This document shows, one piece after another, positions 15,036 to 19,484 of a DNA stretch of 19,484 nt. Both the position numbers and the translations under genes were made by a program. Every line of letters begins with the position of its first letter. Position 1 is the stretch's first letter. A model generated the notes under the pieces. It saw only the letters and a list, made by a program, of their open reading frames with translations. It was not told the DNA's origin and ran no database searches. The DNA is from an uncultured bacterium (lineage in GTDB: Bacteria > Patescibacteriota > Minisyncoccia > Phycocordibacterales > UBA9973), in the NCBI GenBank assembly GCA_937895515.1, contig CALAYS010000179.1, positions 1 to 19,484 of the forward strand. The letters run 5' to 3'.

Positions 15036-15300
15036 ATGTACAATACTTAGGGCTATAACCGTTATTGCCTATTATTTCAAATAGTTATGTATTACTTTTA
15101 CAAACCAGCTAATTTTTCAGTCATCCTTACTAAAGTCTCTGTTGATTTTTATAATTATGCTTACTAAAATAGTTTTCTTCAGCATATATTTTGTGTATTA
15201 CAAAGTCAAAGGATTAATAGAACACCTTCTATCTTAATTGTTAATCACACTCTGGATTTTAGGCATCCTTCTAATGCATTGTAAGAGCTAATCATTAATT
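15036..15300 (-). rRNA. rnl: Large subunit rRNA, 5' piece (LSU-alpha)
   Basis: The minus strand reads GGATGCCTAAAATCCAGAG, matching the 23S start GGTGGATGCCCTGGCAGTCAGAG, and AAATCAACAGAGACTTTAGT, matching GAAATCAACCGAGATTCCCC. So this is roughly the first 280 nt of 23S. It lies downstream of the LSU body, with tRNA-Tyr between, the scrambled bipartite arrangement known from Tetrahymena and Paramecium. Ends are set by the flanking tRNAs and are approximate. The two pieces must pair to form domain I in the ribosome. Confidence 0.88.
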
Positions 15301-15301
15301 A

Positions 15302-15381
15302 TGAAGTGGGTTGGATTCGAACCAACGACGGTCACCCAACAGATTTACAGTCTGCCGCTTTAACCACTCAGCCACCACTCC
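15302..15381 (-). tRNA. trnY: tRNA-Tyr (GUA)
   Basis: Class II tRNA of 80 nt: acceptor GGAGTGG/CCACTTC (one G-T) plus discriminator A, D arm GCTGAGTGGTTAAAGCGGC, anticodon loop CTGTAAA (GTA), long variable arm of the bacterial Tyr type, T arm GTTGG-TTCGAAT-CCAAC. It separates LSU-beta from LSU-alpha and its excision probably releases both rRNA ends. Confidence 0.96.
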
Positions 15382-17628
15382 GCATCTTTCGTAACTTAGC
15401 TCATTTAGGCTAGATACGTACGTAACTCCATTAATCACTTAATGTTCATTACTACAGTCTTAGGTTATGTTCTATAACCCGCCTATTTAAAAAAAAAGAT
15501 TACAAAGTTCCCATATTAACGTATGGTTACATTATCAAGCGTAGCTTTTGAACTTACCTAGTTAATTAGATAATTCATCACAATTGGCTTGTTGTCCACG
15601 GTCCTCTCGTACTGGAGTAAACCTAATCTTCTTTTTAAAGTGTACAGTAGATAGGGACCAAACTGTCTCACGACGTTTTAAACCCAGCTCACGTACCATT
15701 TTATTCGGCGAACAGCCGAACCCTTGGCAGCGTATGCTCCACCAGGATATGATGAGCCGACATCGAGGTGCCAAACAATCTCTTCGATAGGGACTCTAAG
15801 AAATTATCAGCCTGTTATCCCTAGCGTACCTTTTATCCGTTGAGCGATTTTTTCTGCTATAAAAAAAATCGGGTCACTATAACAGACATTTGTCCTTAGT
15901 TTACTTGTAGGTAAACTAATCCAGCTTAAGTATATTATTCAGCCTTCGCTGCTACATGCATAACTTAAACCGCTTATACACCTCCGTTACTTTTTAGGAG
16001 GTTGCCGCCCCAGCCAAACTGTCTTTCAAGGATATTAAAATGTTATTTAACTTTAACAAGTAGATAGTTGAAATAAAGTAGTCTTTCACTTAAATTATAT
16101 TACTACATCCCTCTATTAAAACAACTAAAAACTTACCCTTGATAACAGTAAAGGTGCATAGGGTCTCTCCGTCTAGCTGTACATTAACGCATCTTCACGT
16201 CTAATTCAAGTTCATAGAGATAATATTAGAGACAGCGGGGCAGTCGTTACACCATTCGTGCAGGACGGAACTTACCCGTCAAGGGATTTTGCTACCTTAG
16301 GACCGTCAGGGTTACGGCCGCCGTTTACTGGGACTTATAAAAGCAGATAACTACTTTTTTTTCATCTTGCAGCACTGGGCAGGTGTCAGACTTTATACCT
16401 CATATTTCTATTTTGCAAAGTCTTATGTTTTTAATAAACAGTCGCTACCCCCTCTTTGATCATACTCACCGAGTTCTCTTTCTCCCGAAGTTACAGAGAC
16501 ATTTTGCCGAGTTCCTTTAATATTATTCACTCTTTTGCCTTAATTTACTCAATAAGTCCACCTGTGTTGGTATTTGTACGGTTAAAAATAGGTTTTTTTC
16601 TAAACATAAGTTAATTGTTTAGTGATATTTATCACCAAATAGTTAACTTAGCTGTTTCCTATAACACATCACCTTTAATGATAATTAAAGGTTTAGTAAT
16701 CGATTTTCATACAGTCAGATTATCATAACTGTATAACCACGTGGACATTCGGCATACCTGTTTCTCAAAGGTAGTCTATTACTCATGTTGGCATAATTAA
16801 AACTTATCTTTCCAGTAGATTTAACAATCTACCTTCTCCAAGATAAAGAACACTCCACTACCTATGCTTTAAGCATAGTACCGCTTCAGTTTAAGTTTTT
16901 TTGACAATAATTTATAGGCTCAGACGTTTAAGTTTTTAAAAACTTGAATTAATGTTTGAACTTTTACGCTTTCTTTAAAGGATGGCTGTTTCCAAACCTA
17001 CCTCTCCATTAAAACATTGCTAAACCTTTTACAATAAACTTAATTAGTCACTTTAGCGTGTACTCTGGGCTGTTTCCCTCTCGACGATTAACCTTAGCGC
17101 TAACCGTCTGCTTAATTTGTTTAAAGTAACTACTTCAGACATTAACAAAGCGAGCGACCACTCCGTTAGAGAATTACCTAATTACTTTTAAAAAATCACT
17201 CTACTTAAATAGATTTCGTGGAGAACCAGCTATCACTAAGCTTGATAAGCCTTTCACCCCTAACAACAAGTCATCCCAAAATTTTGCAACATTTACGGGT
17301 TCAGTCGATACACTTGCTCATTGTTAGCTCGCTTAGCTTCGGGTTAAAATTAATAAACTAAATTAATCTCTCTACGCTTTCGCTTGCTTATTAATTTTAC
17401 TCGCCAACCCATTATACAAAAGGTACAATAACACATAACGCATTATTTGATTTACAGCATTAAAATTCAGTCTTCTTGGTATTCTAACCATTTAACCTTT
17501 CCCTCGCGGTACTCTTCGCTATCAAATCCAGTCACAATAAGCTGGGAGTTAACACCCCTTCAACCGTTAGGTTTACTTACAATATAAACACCAGTTAAAA
17601 AAAAATAAGTATGTATTTATATATACCT
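15382..17628 (-). rRNA. rnl: Large subunit rRNA, main piece (LSU-beta)
   Basis: Most of 23S from about E. coli position 280 to the 3' end. Landmarks on the minus strand: GAGTACCGCGAGGGAAAGG near 17500 (E. coli about 460), the domain IV block GGCCGTAACCCTGACGGTCC then AAGGTAGCAAAATCC near 16250-16330, GATAACAGGCTGAT near 15810 in the peptidyl transferase region, and the sarcin-ricin loop AGTACGAGAGGACC at 15601-15614. The 3' end is taken at trnY and the 5' end at the stop of the ORF before it; both are approximate. About 2.2 kb, similar to other ciliate LSU-beta. Confidence 0.93.
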
Positions 17629-17964
17629 TTAGTATCACAAGAAACAAAGTCGAGAGATAAAAGTACAGTAGTAATAATACAAAGAGTCAATAAATTGTTT
17701 TTGACTTTTAAACGTCAAAGTATCTTGTAAGAAACCTCACAAATATAATGATCATGTATCTCGTGATTTTTTAAAAATAACACGTATATTTGTTCGTGGT
17801 TTTTTGTACAAGTAAAAAAACAAATAAACGGATAGGTGAATAAATCTGGCAAAAAATCAGTGTAAAGATGGTGTTTTTACAGTTAAAGTTTTTAAATTAA
17901 AGCTACGCGTTATCTTGTTTAAAAAAATAAAATTTATTAAATTACTTTTAATCTGCCAACTTAT
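17629..17964 (-). CDS. Unidentified ORF (about 111 aa) between rpl14 and LSU-beta
   Basis: In the frame after the rpl14 TAG, 116 codons are free of TAA and TAG up to a TAA at 17629. There is no ATG or TTG near the front; ATA at 17964 is a possible start, as other ciliate mitochondria use ATA. Sequence includes basic and aromatic parts, KTPSLHWFFARFIHLSVYLF and KKPRTNIRVIFKKSRDTW. Four Trp are TGA. It may be a ribosomal protein by its neighbour and charge, but no family is recognised. Without it the stretch between rpl14 and the rRNA would be an unusually long spacer for this genome. Confidence 0.5.
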
Positions 17965-17979
17965 AGTTTTAACTAAACT

Positions 17980-18372
17980 CTAATAAATGTATCGAAACGC
18001 AACTCTAAATTTACGTATCTTTAACATCTTAGAAGTAGGCCCATATAATTCCTTCCCTATAGTATTCATACGTTTTTTTAAAAGAACTAAACTATTAAGA
18101 CCGAACTGGTAATATAACCCAAAAGTTTTAAAGTAAAATCGCTGAGATCGAATAGTAATTGCTCTTACTCGTCGTTTTCTTCTCTTGGATAATTTAGTTT
18201 TTGTTAAACGCAGCACAACACGTAAAAACTTCCCAATGTCTGCATGTTTACGTGTACTACATCGTCTCGTTTGGATTACCTTAACTAGTAAAATACCACT
18301 TGAATCACTAGGCACTGAAAAACTTCCTTTTTGAAACACATATGTGTATTTATTATATTGGTTTAATAACAT
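17980..18372 (-). CDS. rpl14: Ribosomal protein L14
   Basis: Large-subunit protein at the subunit interface. The 130-residue product keeps the family pattern: SDSSGILLVKVIQTRRCSTR then KHADIGKFLRVVLR (compare DNSGAKELMCIRVLGGSNRRYASIGDVIVATVK), RRVRAITIRSQRFY (AVVVRTKKG), FGLNSLVLLKKRMNTIGKEL (FDDNAAVIINDDKSPRGTRI) and GPTSKMLKIRKF (GPVARELRDKNF). The usual length is 122. The ATG at 18372 is 20 bases inside the nad6 frame, so the genes overlap. Stop is TAG. Confidence 0.9.
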   Translation of the reverse strand: MLLNQYNKYTYVFQKGSFSVPSDSSGILLVKVIQTRRCSTRKHADIGKFLRVVLRLTKTKLSKRRKRRVRAITIRSQRFYFKTFGLYYQFGLNSLVLLKKRMNTIGKELYGPTSKMLKIRKFRVAFRYIY

Positions 18373-19048
18373 CTGATAATTTTAAATCCATCTCATCTAA
18401 ATAATAACTAGGCTCCCTAATAATCACCTTTAAAGGACTAGGTGTTTTAAACATACGTAAAGATGGGGTGCTCATTGCTTGATGCGCTAAACATTGTTTA
18501 CGCAACATAAAACTCCTTTTAGACCGTTCTTGAGCTTGTTGGTAAGAGCGTGCTTTAAAAAAAAATAAAATAAAAAAAATGGTAAAAAAACTCAAAATAA
18601 GAGTTAATGCATAAACGAAAGTAGGTCACGTCATAAAAAATACAAAGAAAAATAAAAAAAGATCCGTAGGTAAAATATTTGTTAAGCCTAGATATAAATT
18701 GCAATAAGTATAACTAAACGAAGATTTCCCGAAATCTGCATACAAAAAATAACTTAAAATGCAGAAAAAAACTAGTGTTCGTAAATTAATGTAATTAATG
18801 CGGACGTCCTTACGTTGGTAGTAAAGTGTAAATGAAATTAATAATAAAAGAGAAATAATAAGAAATTCAGTAGCGAGTAAGAATAAAATAAAAACATCTA
18901 AAGAAAAATAAAAACCTCAAACAGCAGCTAAAAAGTTAAATAAAAAAAAAATAGGTAGTTTTTTTCTAAATGTTGAATTTTTTGAAAAAAGTCAAATCGT
19001 ACCTACAAAACAAAAAACTAAAAGTAAATCAAAAGTAGAAATATACAT
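18353..19048 (-). CDS. nad6: NADH dehydrogenase subunit 6, with long C-terminal tail
   Basis: Membrane-arm subunit of complex I. From ATG 19048 the product is 231 residues with about five membrane segments in the first 150. WGFYFSLDVFILFLLATEFL then IISLLLLISFTLYY resembles the Nad6 third-helix region (LLALEFLAFLFLIVYVGAI), although the Gly-Ala part is lost. After the last span comes a polar tail of about 65 residues (SYQQAQERSKRSFMLRKQC, STPSLRMFKTPSPLKV), longer than in bacteria. Ciliate nad6 was listed as ymf62. The frame is open upstream to trnE, so an earlier non-ATG start is possible. Naming is by size, topology and context. Confidence 0.62.
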
Positions 19049-19133
19049 AACTTTAAGTAAAAAACTTAAACTAAAGCTCAACAAAGCATCTTTAATCGTG
19101 TAGAGATCAATAATACTAAAAGTCACCGTGTAG

Positions 19134-19204
19134 CACCCTAGCCGGGACTCGAACCCGGGTTAACAGGTTGAAAGCCTGTTGTCCTACCCTTGAACGACTA
19201 GGGT
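19134..19204 (-). tRNA. trnE: tRNA-Glu (UUC)
   Basis: 71-nt cloverleaf: acceptor ACCCTAG/CTAGGGT with discriminator G, anticodon loop CTTTCAA (TTC), T arm CCGGG-TTCGAGT-CCCGG. It is the first gene inward from the right-hand repeats. This places a tRNA at the 5' end of the long leftward gene block, where its removal could define the nad6 transcript end. Confidence 0.97.
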
Positions 19205-19326
19205 TAATGCAAAACAATTAAAACACACCAGTCCATCTTAGATATAGACATACGGTAGTTTAAGACAGCTAAACTTAAGTGTACACAATTACTTATTTAA
19301 CAGGCACTCAGAGTTTATAAGTATAA
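19205..19326. other. Gene-free subterminal stretch
   Basis: No reading frame or RNA gene is visible between trnE and the terminal tandem repeat. All genes are read leftward from here, so a promoter for the block would be expected in or near this stretch, but no motif could be recognised. Confidence 0.5.
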
Positions 19327-19484
19327 CACCTCTTATATTGCAAAAATTCTGTTTGATGTACACAAAGTCCCTGTTTTTTAGGATATTGGGTAAGAGGTAG
19401 AGTTTTACAATACCCAAATTGGTGCACCCCTTATATTGCAAAAATTCTGTTTGATGTACACAAAGTCCCTGTTTTTTAGGATAT
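19327..19484. repeat. 98-bp-period tandem repeat, candidate mtDNA telomere
   Basis: Bases 19327-19386 recur at 19425-19484 with one mismatch (19331/19429), a period of 98 bp. The spacer 19387-19424 would be the rest of the unit. It contains TTGGGTA (19386-19392) and TACCCAA (19411-19417), which can form a 7-bp hairpin. The window stops inside the second unit, so the copy number is unknown. Linear ciliate mtDNAs end in tandem repeats, and this lies outside the last gene, which fits a telomere. That the molecule ends here is inference. Confidence 0.7.

Noticed and set aside
14882..15043. Upstream extension of the 77-aa ORF through two tRNA genes
   Set aside because: The sequence is fully explained by trnM and trnL; the ATG after trnL is the better start.
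15562..15790. ORFs on both strands near 15.6 kb
   Set aside because: They lie in the most conserved part of LSU rRNA (sarcin-ricin loop region).
1..19484. CRISPR array, insertion sequence or phage element
   Set aside because: No regularly spaced short repeats, transposase or inverted terminal repeats were seen; the repeats present fit mitochondrial noncoding DNA.

Overview
This window looks like part of a linear, AT-rich mitochondrial genome from a ciliate, probably an oligohymenophorean relative of Tetrahymena or Paramecium. The evidence is: UGA must be read as tryptophan (it lies inside conserved Nad7, Nad2, Nad4, Nad9, Rpl2, Rpl16 and CcmF-like frames), while TAA and TAG both stop; the gene set mixes complex I subunits (nad1 part, 2, 3, 4, 4L, 6, 7, 9, 10), atp9, a cytochrome c heme-lyase (ccmF/yejR-like) and many ribosomal proteins; nad1 and nad2 are in pieces; and the large rRNA gene is split, with its 5' piece downstream of its body. 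Every gene I can support is on the minus strand, so transcription runs from base 19484 toward base 1.

Layout in transcription order. The right end holds a 98-bp-period tandem repeat, a candidate mitochondrial telomere. Then come trnE, nad6, rpl14, an unidentified ORF, LSU-beta, trnY, LSU-alpha, trnM, trnL(UAA), a small membrane ORF, a possible nad5 C-terminal piece, nad4, two small membrane ORFs, nad9, nad4L, a basic ORF, ccmF-like, rpl16, an rps10-like gene, nad3, nad2 first part, a basic ORF with a possible frameshift, atp9, nad1 last part, trnF, rps3, nad2 second part, rps12, nad10, a 45-codon ORF, rpl2, rps13, nad7 and a 189-codon unknown gene. The left end is gene-poor and holds two copies of a 55-bp direct repeat, with a possible small ORF between them.

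Genes are packed tightly. Many stop and start codons abut or overlap (TAATG, TAAATG, TAGTTG). The most striking signal is at gene starts. Eleven inferred TTG starts are preceded by an in-frame TAA or TAG, either directly or after one ACG codon. Unrelated genes also share near-identical start cassettes: GTAGACGTTG (four genes), ATGGTTGGTATTTT (four genes) and TAATTGTTCCGA (two genes).

Functionally, the membrane genes encode the proton-pumping arm and part of the peripheral arm of complex I and the ATP-synthase c ring. The ribosomal proteins, rRNA and few tRNAs supply part of the mitoribosome. Most tRNAs must be imported. SSU rRNA, cox1, cox2, cob and the first part of nad1 are not in the window. 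No search was run; all identifications come from reading motifs by eye.
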